Shown here piece after piece: positions 6,047-12,464 of a stretch of 30,294 bases of DNA. A program made the translations under genes and the position numbers. Under the pieces are notes generated by a model, which saw nothing but the letters and a program-made list of their open reading frames with translations, did not search any database and was not told the origin of the DNA. The stretch's first letter is position 1. The number at the start of each line of letters is the position of its first letter. Source of the DNA: Candidatus Avelusimicrobium fimicolum (GTDB lineage Bacteria; Elusimicrobiota; Elusimicrobia; Elusimicrobiales; Elusimicrobiaceae); contig UQJU01000012.1 in the NCBI GenBank assembly GCA_900541355.1, positions 1 through 30,294 of the forward strand. The letters are read 5' to 3'.

Positions 6047-6759
6047 ACGTTTACGGACTCCACACACGCATAGAGAGTGTCCGAAGCACACCCCTTTAAC
6101 AAGTTGCCGTCAAAGGCATTTTGGACGCTGTACGGGCCGATTTCAAGCCTTCTTAATGCGGTTAAATGCCCGGTCGTGCCCAATGCTTGCGCAAGTAAAA
6201 AACCTAACGAGCGTACATAAGTGCCGCACGAACAATGCACGGTAAATTCAATTTCATCCGGTTTTGTAAGTTGTATTTTGCGCCACTCTACGGTAACTTC
6301 GTTATAACGCCTTTCCATTTCTTTACCTTTTCGGGCAAGGTCGTACATATGCTCTCCGCCAATTTTTTTGGCACTAAAAAACGGAATCGGCTGGCGGATA
6401 AGGCCGGACAGTTTTTGCGTGGCCTTTTCCACCTGCGCTTGGGTGAGCGGGGGAACATCCGCTTGCGCTATTTTGGTGCCGTGCGCATCCCAAGTATCGG
6501 TTTCCAGGCCCAGTTTTAAGACGGCGCTGTACGTTTTGGAAAGGGTCAAAAAGGCCGTTTGCCGTTTGGTGGCCTCCCGGCCGATAAGTAAAATCAAAAG
6601 ACCCGTCGCCATCGGGTCCAGCGTACCGCTATGGCCTATTTTTTTTGTTTTTAAAATCCGGCGGGATATAGCAATAATATCGTGCGAAGAAAAATCCGCC
6701 GGTTTATCTATTAAAAGGAGACCGCTTTTTTGCGGTTCAGGCAAGTTTTTTAACGACAT
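6043..6759 (-). CDS. truB: tRNA pseudouridine-55 synthase, short form
   Basis: Converts U55 in the T loop of tRNAs to pseudouridine and assists tRNA folding. The sequence has GLLLIDKPADFSSHD, then KIGHSGTLDPMATGLL with the catalytic Asp at residue 48, and CSCGTYVRSLGFLLAQ. At 238 residues it is clearly shorter than the E. coli enzyme (about 314); it ends soon after LTALRRLEIGPYSV and so lacks most of the C-terminal RNA-binding (PUA-like) domain. The start at 6759 overlaps the end of the DHH gene by 23 bases and has no clear Shine-Dalgarno, so coupled translation is likely. Its neighbours rbfA and ribF are the classical partners of truB. Confidence 0.94.
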   Translation of the reverse strand: MSLKNLPEPQKSGLLLIDKPADFSSHDIIAISRRILKTKKIGHSGTLDPMATGLLILLIGREATKRQTAFLTLSKTYSAVLKLGLETDTWDAHGTKIAQADVPPLTQAQVEKATQKLSGLIRQPIPFFSAKKIGGEHMYDLARKGKEMERRYNEVTVEWRKIQLTKPDEIEFTVHCSCGTYVRSLGFLLAQALGTTGHLTALRRLEIGPYSVQNAFDGNLLKGCASDTLYACVESVNV

Positions 6760-7732
6760 CTAATACCACTTCGGCCAGGTCATCGGCTACTTGCGCTACA
6801 CTCTTGCCCGTAACTTTAAAGCCTGAGGCGCGCGCGTGGCCGCCTCCGCCAAAAGTTTGGGCAATACGGCTTACATCTACACTTCCGCGGGAGCGCAAAT
6901 TGACGGACACTTTATCCGGCTCCTCTTTAATCAGTGCCGATACTTCTACACCGGGAATCATTGTCGGTTGGCTGACAATCCCCTGCGTTTGGGCGGGTGT
7001 GGCCCCAAAGGCTTCAAAATCGTGGTGCGTTAGAATAATTTGGCTGTATTTATTATCAAAACGCATTTCCATTTTTTCCAGTGCGCGGCCCAAAAGTTTC
7101 AATTCAATATAAGATTTGGTAAAGTAAATTACCTGGTTAATTTGGTTTACGTCCGCCCCCAAGGCCACCAAGGCAGACCCCACACGCAGTGCTTCGGCGG
7201 TGGTGTTGGAGTGGACAAACCGCCCCGTGTCGGTAACCAGGCCCGTATAGAGACAGGTGGCTTCGTCGGGGGTGGGGAGTAAATTTTCTTCTCCGGAGGC
7301 TTCAAAAAATTGAAAAATAATTTCGGCAGTGGAGGAGGCCACGGAATCAATATGGTTGAGGTCGCCGTAATCGTCGCTCACCAAATGGTGGTCAATGTTA
7401 ATTAGCGTTTTGGCTTGGCTGAGTACACTTTCCAAATCGCCGCCGCGCTTGCGGTCCGAACATTCTAGCAAAATGACGGTGTCAAAGTCGGGCTGGTCCG
7501 GCAGAACGCCGACGTGCATTTTATTTAAGCCCGGCAGAAATTTTAAATCGTTACCGATAGCAGGCGCGCAGTAGGCATACACCTCTTTGCCTAATCGTTC
7601 CAAAAGCGAGGTCATTGTAAGCGTGCTGCCCAAAGAATCTCCGTCGGGGTTTAAATGCCCGGCGATAAAAAATTTCTTTCCGTTGCGCACGGCTTGCCAA
7701 ATTTGCTCTAAACTCGCTTCTCTATTTTCCAT
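6737..7732 (-). CDS. nrnA: DHH-DHHA1 phosphoesterase, NrnA-type
   Basis: A manganese-dependent phosphoesterase that degrades short oligoribonucleotides (nanoRNA) and/or dephosphorylates 3'-phosphoadenosine 5'-phosphate. The 331-residue protein shows the DHH motifs in order: AGHLNPDGDSLGS, the DSD-equivalent ECSDRKR, NIDHHLVSDDYGD and TGLVTDTGRF. The C-terminal DHHA1 part ends in FGGGGHARASGFKV. The ATG at 7732 has AAGGA about 12 bases upstream; a TTG further upstream is less likely. It overlaps the rbfA end by 11 bases and the truB start by 23 bases. Insertion of nrnA between rbfA and truB is common in many bacteria and links RNA turnover with ribosome maturation genes. The exact substrate preference cannot be read from the sequence. 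Confidence 0.92.
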   Translation of the reverse strand: MENREASLEQIWQAVRNGKKFFIAGHLNPDGDSLGSTLTMTSLLERLGKEVYAYCAPAIGNDLKFLPGLNKMHVGVLPDQPDFDTVILLECSDRKRGGDLESVLSQAKTLINIDHHLVSDDYGDLNHIDSVASSTAEIIFQFFEASGEENLLPTPDEATCLYTGLVTDTGRFVHSNTTAEALRVGSALVALGADVNQINQVIYFTKSYIELKLLGRALEKMEMRFDNKYSQIILTHHDFEAFGATPAQTQGIVSQPTMIPGVEVSALIKEEPDKVSVNLRSRGSVDVSRIAQTFGGGGHARASGFKVTGKSVAQVADDLAEVVLDVVKKLA

Positions 7733-8081
7733 TTTCTTTTTCCTTTTCAATTACCTGAAAAATGGCTTCCACGCGGGATGCTTTTTCCGGTGTGTCGTCA
7801 TATTCAAACGTAAAGGAAGGAATACGTTTTAAATGCAGGCGTCCGCGCAAATCGGCGCCGATTTCCTTGCGCAGCAGAGAAAGTGCGTCTTGTGTTTTTC
7901 TTCTGTCCTCGGGGCTGCCAAAGACGGAAAAATAAACCTTGGCGTTCGCCAAATCTTTGGATAGGCGCACCGCCGTAATGGTTACAAAGCCGCCAAAATC
8001 GCCGTTGGCGGCCATTTTGGTAATGAGAGTGTTAATCTCTTCTAAAAAAAGGGTTTCCAAGCGTTTAATTCTGTCTATCAT
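7722..8081 (-). CDS. rbfA: 30S ribosome-binding factor RbfA
   Basis: A small KH-like RNA-binding protein that acts late in 30S maturation, near helix 1 of the 16S rRNA. It is 119 residues, the usual size. Visible family features are RIKRLETLFLEEINTLI at the N-terminus, FVTITAVRLSKDLANAKVYFSVFG in the middle and LRKEIGADLRGRLHLKRIPSFTFEYDDTPEKASRVEAIF at the C-terminus. It is the first gene of rbfA-nrnA-truB-ribF. A TG-C-TATAAT box ends 7 bases before the ATG and no Shine-Dalgarno is present, so it is predicted to be leaderless. The pilin gene at 8199 is transcribed divergently. Confidence 0.94.
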   Translation of the reverse strand: MIDRIKRLETLFLEEINTLITKMAANGDFGGFVTITAVRLSKDLANAKVYFSVFGSPEDRRKTQDALSLLRKEIGADLRGRLHLKRIPSFTFEYDDTPEKASRVEAIFQVIEKEKENGK

Positions 8082-8088
8082 ATATTCT

Positions 8089-8097
8089 ATTATAGCA
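8089..8097 (-). promoter_or_regulatory. Extended -10 promoter, leaderless, for rbfA operon
   Basis: TGC-TATAAT on the minus strand (8097-8089) lies 7 bases before the rbfA ATG at 8081. No clear -35 is seen. Confidence 0.6.
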
Positions 8098-8132
8098 TTT
8101 TGCTTTTCGGGGAAAGAAAATACTTGAAATTG

Positions 8133-8141
8133 TGTTAAAAT
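8133..8141 (+). promoter_or_regulatory. Extended -10 promoter of the pilin gene
   Basis: TGT-TAAAAT (8133-8141) gives a leader of about 50 bases before the pilin ATG at 8199. It is divergent from, and about 40 bases away from, the rbfA -10 box. Confidence 0.5.
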
Positions 8142-8198
8142 ATATCTAAACTATTTAAGTAGCGCGTTTGGGCGCACAAAGAACAATAGGAGAATATT

Positions 8199-8702
8199 AT
8201 GAATAAAGGTTTCACGTTAATTGAACTTTTGGTAGTAGTGTTGATTATTGGGATTCTGTCCGCTGTGGCGTTGCCGCAATACACCAAAGCAGTGGAAAAA
8301 TCCCGCGCGACGGAAGCCATTACCCTCTTGGGTAGTTTGGCTAACGCCGAAGATATTTACAAAATGAGCACGGGCAGTTATACGGGCGATTTGAGCCTGT
8401 TGGATATTCAGTTGCCGGGGGTAACTTCTACCTCTGTCAATACGATTGACACGAAGAACTTTAAATTGACGATTACCAATCCGTCCACGGTTGCGGGTAC
8501 TTCTTCCACTTTTTCTGCGGTGGCGGAACGCGCCAACAATGGCACGGTGTTGACCTCTGGCGATAACCAATATGCCATTACTTTGAGCATTACGGCAGCC
8601 GGCGTTATTAGCCGCAAATGTACTTCTGCCAAAGGCGCTACTACGGTAAACGCCATTTGCAAATCTATTTCTAACGGTTCTTCTACCGGCGAAATCAAAT
8701 AG
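8199..8702 (+). CDS. Type IV pilin (major-pilin-like)
   Basis: A 167-residue prepilin with the shortest typical leader, MNKG, then FTLIELLVVVLIIGILSAVALPQY with Glu at +5. Prepilin peptidase would cut after Gly4 and the N-terminal helix would pack into the pilus core. The globular part is Ser/Thr-rich, as in major pilins exposed at the surface, and two cysteines near the C-terminus (RKCTSAKGATTVNAICKS) could form the D-region disulfide. AGGAG lies 9 bases before the ATG. The gene stands alone with its own promoter and a strong terminator, which fits a highly expressed structural subunit. No assembly genes (pilB, pilC, pilQ) are present in the window, so pilus and secretion pseudopilus cannot be separated with certainty. 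Confidence 0.93.
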   Translation: MNKGFTLIELLVVVLIIGILSAVALPQYTKAVEKSRATEAITLLGSLANAEDIYKMSTGSYTGDLSLLDIQLPGVTSTSVNTIDTKNFKLTITNPSTVAGTSSTFSAVAERANNGTVLTSGDNQYAITLSITAAGVISRKCTSAKGATTVNAICKSISNGSSTGEIK

Positions 8703-8718
8703 TTTTGCTAGCAACTTG

Positions 8719-8757
8719 AAAAAACGCCCCGGTACAATTCAGTATCGGGGCGTTTTT
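8719..8757 (+). terminator. Strong intrinsic terminator of the pilin gene
   Basis: A 12-bp stem with one G-U pair, ACGCCCCGGTAC (8724-8735) and GTATCGGGGCGT (8742-8753), is flanked by A and T runs. Confidence 0.9.
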
Positions 8758-8794
8758 GTGGATAAAGTGGCGGTTGCCTAATGGGCTGTTTGTT

Positions 8795-8821
8795 GTCATC
8801 CCGGAGTGTTTCTACCCGGGA
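8795..8821 (-). repeat. Palindromic repeat, copy 2
   Basis: TCCCGG (8799-8804) and CCGGGA (8816-8821) form an inverted repeat. Read on the minus strand it is stem, AGAAAC in the loop (8813-8808), stem, then ATGAC. This is the same layout as the element at 27-53, with different but still complementary stem bases. The rest of 8703-8920 shows no gene. Confidence 0.55.
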
Positions 8822-8920
8822 ACTGCCGTTTTTTTAGTTCGCAATCTTACAAAAACAGTGTGGCTCCATTAATCAAAAGGGCGCGGAGAAGTGGCGGCGC
8901 GCAGCACGCCGTCCGCAGTC

Positions 8921-9268
8921 CTATTGGGCCTTGGTGCCGTGCTTTTTAAATAAAACCTCAATGTCTTGCACCAACATTAAGCACCCCTTGGGTTGGCTGT
9001 TTAATACCGGTTCAATAGTCTTGGCAAACTTGTCAATTTTGCCAGGCTCGTCCACCATTTCAATAAGCACCGGGTATTTTTCCACCAGTTCCAAAAAATG
9101 CGCCGAGCGCAGTTTGGTGCTTGGCCCAAACCCGAGCATTGCGCGGTGCGCGGTGGCGCCTTCCAGTCCAAATTCTTGCGCTTTTTTGGCAATAATTTCG
9201 TAGAGCGGAACGTGATTAATCGTGTCCGTGCTGCTGACGTAAATTTTAAGTAATTTTGCTTTTTGCAT
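8921..9268 (-). CDS. DUF190 family PII-like protein
   Basis: A 115-residue protein of the DUF190 family, which has a ferredoxin-like PII-type fold and is often encoded next to the fluoride exporter CrcB in other genomes. The sequence shows KLLKIYVSSTDTINHVPLYE, then EFGLEGATAHRAMLGFGPS and PVLIEMVDEPGKIDKFAKTIEPVL, which are the family landmarks. The ATG at 9268 is preceded by GGGGGAG and begins the conserved domain; translation from 9463 would overlap mltG. No crcB is visible nearby, so the usual partner is absent from this window. It lies 70 bases after mltG. A possible own promoter is TTTACA, 18 bases, TGC-TACGAT on the minus strand (9332-9303). The ligand is unknown. Confidence 0.8.
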   Translation of the reverse strand: MQKAKLLKIYVSSTDTINHVPLYEIIAKKAQEFGLEGATAHRAMLGFGPSTKLRSAHFLELVEKYPVLIEMVDEPGKIDKFAKTIEPVLNSQPKGCLMLVQDIEVLFKKHGTKAQ

Positions 9269-9302
9269 AGTACGCTCCCCCGGGAAAGTATCCCTTTTGG
9301 GT

Positions 9303-9332
9303 ATCGTAGCACTTGCAGGGGAGGTTTGTAAA
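9303..9332 (-). promoter_or_regulatory. Possible promoter of the DUF190 gene
   Basis: Minus strand TTTACA (9332-9327), an 18-base spacer ending in TGC, and TACGAT (9308-9303). It is only a partial match to consensus, and the mltG transcript could also read through. Confidence 0.35.
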
Positions 9333-9338
9333 GACAAA

Positions 9339-10304
9339 TTATTTGCCGCGGATTCGGCGGATATGGGCACGGTGCTCATCAAACGTGCGGGAAAAAACGT
9401 GCCGCCCGCCGTGGTCTGCCACAAAGTAGAGCGCTTCAAAGCCGGCTTGCGGGTTAAGTACACCCAGTACGGATTCTTTGCTTGGATTACAAATCGGCCC
9501 CGGGGGCAACCCCGCGTTGCGGTAAGTATTGTACGGGGACTTTGTTTTCAGGTCCGAATAGGTCAGGCCTTTTTTCCAATAGCGGTTTTCTCTTAAATTA
9601 AAGCCCAGCGCATATTGCACGGTTGGGTCGGCTTCCAACCGTTTGCCGATGCGGAAACGGTTTAAATATACCGCCGCAATTTTGGGGCGTTCATCGTGCA
9701 CAATGGCTTCCCGCTCCACAATGGAGGCTACCGTCAACACTTGTTTTTCGGTTAAGTCCGTTTTGTATTGTTTAAAAAGCGGAGAAATGTGGTTGCGGTA
9801 CTGTTGTAACATTTCGTCCACCACCTTTTGGGCCGGGGTATTTTCGGCGAATAAATAAGTGGAGGGGAATAAATAGCCTTCTAAATCTTTCTGGCGCACG
9901 ATATCCAAAAAGGCGTGCGGGTCCGTAATGTTGCGTTCGGCTAATGCTTCTGCGATTTCTTCGCTTCGCCACCCTTCCAAAACAGTTATTTTTTCGTAGT
10001 GGGTGCATTTGCCGCTTTTAATGCAGTTGATAACTTCAAAGGACGAGGTGTTTTCCCGCAAATCAAAGCGCCCGGCCTTTAAGTCGCGTGCGGAAGAAGT
10101 CAGGCGCAAAATTAATTTAAAGAAAAATTGGCTTTTGATAATGCCTTTTTCTTTAAGTGTACGCGCTACGGAAGAACCGCTTGCACCCGGCTCAATGGTT
10201 ACTACAACTAATTTCCCCTTGCTTAAAAAACAAGTTTTTACTGCCCAGCAACCACCGATTACCAGGCAGAAAAACAAGATTAAAAGCAAGAGGAATTTTT
10301 TCAT
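9339..10304 (-). CDS. mltG: Endolytic transglycosylase MltG (YceG-like)
   Basis: Cuts nascent peptidoglycan strands at the outer face of the inner membrane and so terminates glycan elongation. The 321-residue protein starts with a hydrophobic anchor (LLLLILFFCLVIGGCWAV). Next come a LysM-like small domain (VVTIEPGASGSSVARTLKEKGII) and ITVLEGWRSEEIAEAL. The catalytic region has GYLFPSTY, VASIVEREA (catalytic Glu in the family motif), RLEADPTVQYALG and SPYNTYRNAGLPPGPICNPS, and finally HVFSRTFDEH. The Cys after VIGG could be read as a lipobox, but a transmembrane anchor is usual for the family. Its ATG overlaps the tyrS stop by one base (TAATG), so the two genes are cotranscribed. Confidence 0.93.
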   Translation of the reverse strand: MKKFLLLLILFFCLVIGGCWAVKTCFLSKGKLVVVTIEPGASGSSVARTLKEKGIIKSQFFFKLILRLTSSARDLKAGRFDLRENTSSFEVINCIKSGKCTHYEKITVLEGWRSEEIAEALAERNITDPHAFLDIVRQKDLEGYLFPSTYLFAENTPAQKVVDEMLQQYRNHISPLFKQYKTDLTEKQVLTVASIVEREAIVHDERPKIAAVYLNRFRIGKRLEADPTVQYALGFNLRENRYWKKGLTYSDLKTKSPYNTYRNAGLPPGPICNPSKESVLGVLNPQAGFEALYFVADHGGRHVFSRTFDEHRAHIRRIRGK

Positions 10305-11464
10305 TATTTAACCAATTTAAAGAAATGGCGCTTGCCCACTTGCAATACATCACCGGTTTCAAAATGCAGCGGACCGTCCTGCGGGACTTTTTCACCCTTT
10401 AAACGTACCGCACCTTGCTCAATGAGTCCGCGGGCTTTGTTTTTGCTTTGCGCCGCGCCCGCCGCAAAAATAATGGCGGAAAGAAGCGCGCCGTCCTCGG
10501 CTTTAAATTCGGGCATATCCGTAGGAAGTTCCTTTTTGGAGAATACCTTTTCAAAGTTTTCCAAGGCTGCCTTGGCTGCTTCCTCTCCGTGGAAACGCGT
10601 AACCATAATGCCGGCTAATTTCTTTTTGGCGGACATCGGGTGCATTGCTTTTATTTCGTCCATATTTTCGGACGTTAAAAGTTCATAGTACATTGGCATT
10701 AATTCGTCGGGAATAGACATTAATTTGCCAAACATATCGTTCGGTGCGTCGTTTAAACCCACATAGTTGCCATAGGATTTGGACATCTTCTTTACGCCGT
10801 CCAACCCCACGAGTAGCGGTACCGTAATGGCTACCTGCGGTTCCTGCCCGTGATTTTTTTGGAGTTGGCGGCCCACTAGCAGGTTGAAAATTTGGTCCGT
10901 TCCGCCTAATTCCACGTCGGCCTGCAAGGCAACGGAATCCTGCCCTTGGAACAAACTGTACAATACTTCCAAAAGGCTAATGGGGTTGCCCGAAGCCATA
11001 CGTTTTTTGAAATCGTCGCGTTCCAGCACCTGGGCTACGGTTACTTTTTGCAAAGTTTGGAGCAAATCTTTCCCGGTTACAAAGGGGTCCAGCCACTCGC
11101 TGTTGAAACGGATTTCGGTTTTGGACGGGTCCAATACTTTAAAGGCCTGTTCGGTATAGGTTTTGGCGTTTTCTAAAATTTTTTCACGCGGTAAAACCGG
11201 ACGGGTGGAATCGCGGCCGGAAGGGTCGCCCACCGCGGCGGTAAAATCGCCGATAACGAGAACTGCTTTATGGCCTAAATCTTGAAATCTGCGTAAGAGA
11301 GAAAGTGCCACGCTGTGCCCCAAGTGCAGGTCGGCGGAGGTCGGGTCGCAGCCGAGTTTTACTTTTAAGGTTTTGCCGCTTTCTAATTTTTTTGCGAGGT
11401 CCGCCTTGGATACTACGTCCACACAGCCGCGCGTTAAAAAGTTTATTTGTTCTTCCAAAGTCAT
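10304..11464 (-). CDS. tyrS: Tyrosyl-tRNA synthetase
   Basis: Charges tRNA-Tyr with tyrosine. It is a class I synthetase: the HIGH-type signature appears as DLHLGHS near residue 45, and KMSKS as VKKMSKSYGNY. Other landmarks are KVKLGCDPTSADLH, LGGTDQIFNLLVGR and a C-terminal S4-like RNA-binding segment (ARGLIEQGAVRLKGEKV). At 386 residues it fits the TyrRS subgroup with the longer spacing seen in many Gram-negatives. I chose the ATG at 11464 because GGAG lies 7 bases before it; the alternative ATG at 11476 overlaps that very GGAG. It has its own extended -10 promoter and leads a tyrS-mltG transcript. Confidence 0.94.
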   Translation of the reverse strand: MTLEEQINFLTRGCVDVVSKADLAKKLESGKTLKVKLGCDPTSADLHLGHSVALSLLRRFQDLGHKAVLVIGDFTAAVGDPSGRDSTRPVLPREKILENAKTYTEQAFKVLDPSKTEIRFNSEWLDPFVTGKDLLQTLQKVTVAQVLERDDFKKRMASGNPISLLEVLYSLFQGQDSVALQADVELGGTDQIFNLLVGRQLQKNHGQEPQVAITVPLLVGLDGVKKMSKSYGNYVGLNDAPNDMFGKLMSIPDELMPMYYELLTSENMDEIKAMHPMSAKKKLAGIMVTRFHGEEAAKAALENFEKVFSKKELPTDMPEFKAEDGALLSAIIFAAGAAQSKNKARGLIEQGAVRLKGEKVPQDGPLHFETGDVLQVGKRHFFKLVK

Positions 11465-11501
11465 TGTTTTCTCCATAATATAAAAACGGGTTATCTTCTA
11501 T

Positions 11502-11510
11502 ATTTTACCA
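11502..11510 (-). promoter_or_regulatory. Extended -10 promoter of tyrS
   Basis: TGG-TAAAAT on the minus strand (11510-11502) gives a leader of roughly 30 bases that contains a GGAG site. No tRNA-binding T-box structure is visible in so short a leader. Confidence 0.55.
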
Positions 11511-11516
11511 TATACA

Positions 11517-11549
11517 AACTAAAACCGCCCGGTAATCAGGGCCGGACGG
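11517..11549 (-). terminator. Intrinsic terminator after the DUF805 pair
   Basis: On the minus strand CCGTCCGG (11549-11542) pairs with CCGGGCGG (11532-11525), with one U-G pair, and is followed by TTTTAGTTT. It separates the DUF805 genes from tyrS. Confidence 0.75.
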
Positions 11550-11555
11550 AAAAGG

Positions 11556-11888
11556 TTAATACCAAGGCGAGCCGAAGCGGTTATATCCGCGTGTTCCCGG
11601 CCAAAAACACAGCACCAGCGTAACAAAAGGAGGAAAAAGGATAGCCAAAATAAACCACCAGCCGGATAAATTCATATCGTGAAACCGCCGCACGGTGGCA
11701 AACCACCACAGCAGAAGTGCCAAAAGCACAAAACCGCTCCCCAAAAAAAGACAAATTAGGCCCAAGAGCGATGTTCCCTCTCCGGGCAATGCCAAGTGAA
11801 CGAGCAGGCCGCCAAGCGCGTAAAATATGCTGATAATACATAACCGGAGCAAATAGCCAAGTCTTGGTAATCTTCCGAAAAAGCCCAT
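11556..11888 (-). CDS. DUF805 family membrane protein (small paralogue)
   Basis: A 110-residue inner-membrane protein with about three hydrophobic helices. The DUF805 signature is clear: an N-terminal GRLPRLGYLLR, the loop RRFHDMNLSGWWF between helices, and the ending WPGTRGYNRFGSPW. GGAG lies about 8 bases before the ATG at 11888. It follows a second DUF805 gene by 12 bases and shares the RRxHDMNLSxWW loop with it, so the pair is probably a tandem duplication that then diverged. A terminator follows. No function is established for the family. Confidence 0.85.
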   Translation of the reverse strand: MGFFGRLPRLGYLLRLCIISIFYALGGLLVHLALPGEGTSLLGLICLFLGSGFVLLALLLWWFATVRRFHDMNLSGWWFILAILFPPFVTLVLCFWPGTRGYNRFGSPWY

Positions 11889-11900
11889 AGTGTCATTCTC

Positions 11901-12455
11901 CTATTTAAATTGCATTTGTTGCGTAACGGCCAATGCGCGCGGCATCAGCACGCAGCGGGAATAAAATGTTTGTCCCAACGCAAACAATAAACCTAAAACC
12001 GCAAAAACTATTAATAACGGTTTCTTTTCTTGCCTGCGCACGGTTACAGAGCCGAAACGGTTTTCGTCCGGAGAGCCTTTTTTAAAGCACAAAAAGAGCC
12101 AAACTATAAGCCCCAAAAGCGTAAACAGCCACCATTTTTCTTGAAAGAAAAGGGATACTCCTGTTACGGGGATAATGTATCCGGCAATCCACCAGGCGGA
12201 TAAATTCATATCGTGCAAGCGGCGCGAAAACGAAGCAAAAGCCAACCAAGCCATCAAGATACTAATGGCAAGTTGCACAAGACTTAACAGTAAACTTGAA
12301 AACAACGCTCCGGCTGAAAGCGAAGCAGAATTTCCCAACACAAGCGTTTGTAAAACAAGGGAAATCAAGCCTAAACCCTGCCACAAGGCTCCCACGCAGG
12401 CAAATTCTAGGCGGTTGGCGCGTGGGGCAAAACGAAAGTAATGTTTCCAGTCCAT
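11901..12455 (-). CDS. DUF805 family membrane protein (larger paralogue)
   Basis: A 184-residue membrane protein with about four or five hydrophobic helices. It has the DUF805 landmarks YFRFAPRANRLEFACVG at the N-terminus, SRRLHDMNLSAWWIAGY in the middle and KGSPDENRFGSVTVRR near the end. Compared with the smaller neighbour it has an additional helix and a C-terminal membrane segment (LLIVFAVLGLLFALGQTFY). AAGGAG lies 5 bases before the ATG. It lies 9 bases after the priA stop and may be read from the gmk-priA transcript. Function unknown. Confidence 0.82.
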   Translation of the reverse strand: MDWKHYFRFAPRANRLEFACVGALWQGLGLISLVLQTLVLGNSASLSAGALFSSLLLSLVQLAISILMAWLAFASFSRRLHDMNLSAWWIAGYIIPVTGVSLFFQEKWWLFTLLGLIVWLFLCFKKGSPDENRFGSVTVRRQEKKPLLIVFAVLGLLFALGQTFYSRCVLMPRALAVTQQMQFK

Positions 12456-12464
12456 AAAAACTCC

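Noticed and set aside
8217..8714. Open frame of 165 codons opposite the pilin gene at 8199
   Set aside because: The plus strand encodes an unmistakable pilin; the antisense frame is Arg-rich with no family features and would start inside the terminator region.
8921..9463. Longer start for the DUF190 gene at 9463
   Set aside because: The extra 65 residues are translated from within mltG in another frame and lack conservation, while the ATG at 9268 has a strong ribosome-binding site.
11465..11555. T-box riboswitch upstream of tyrS
   Set aside because: The leader between the -10 box and the start is only about 30 bases and has no antiterminator or specifier structure; the nearby hairpin belongs to the end of the DUF805 genes.
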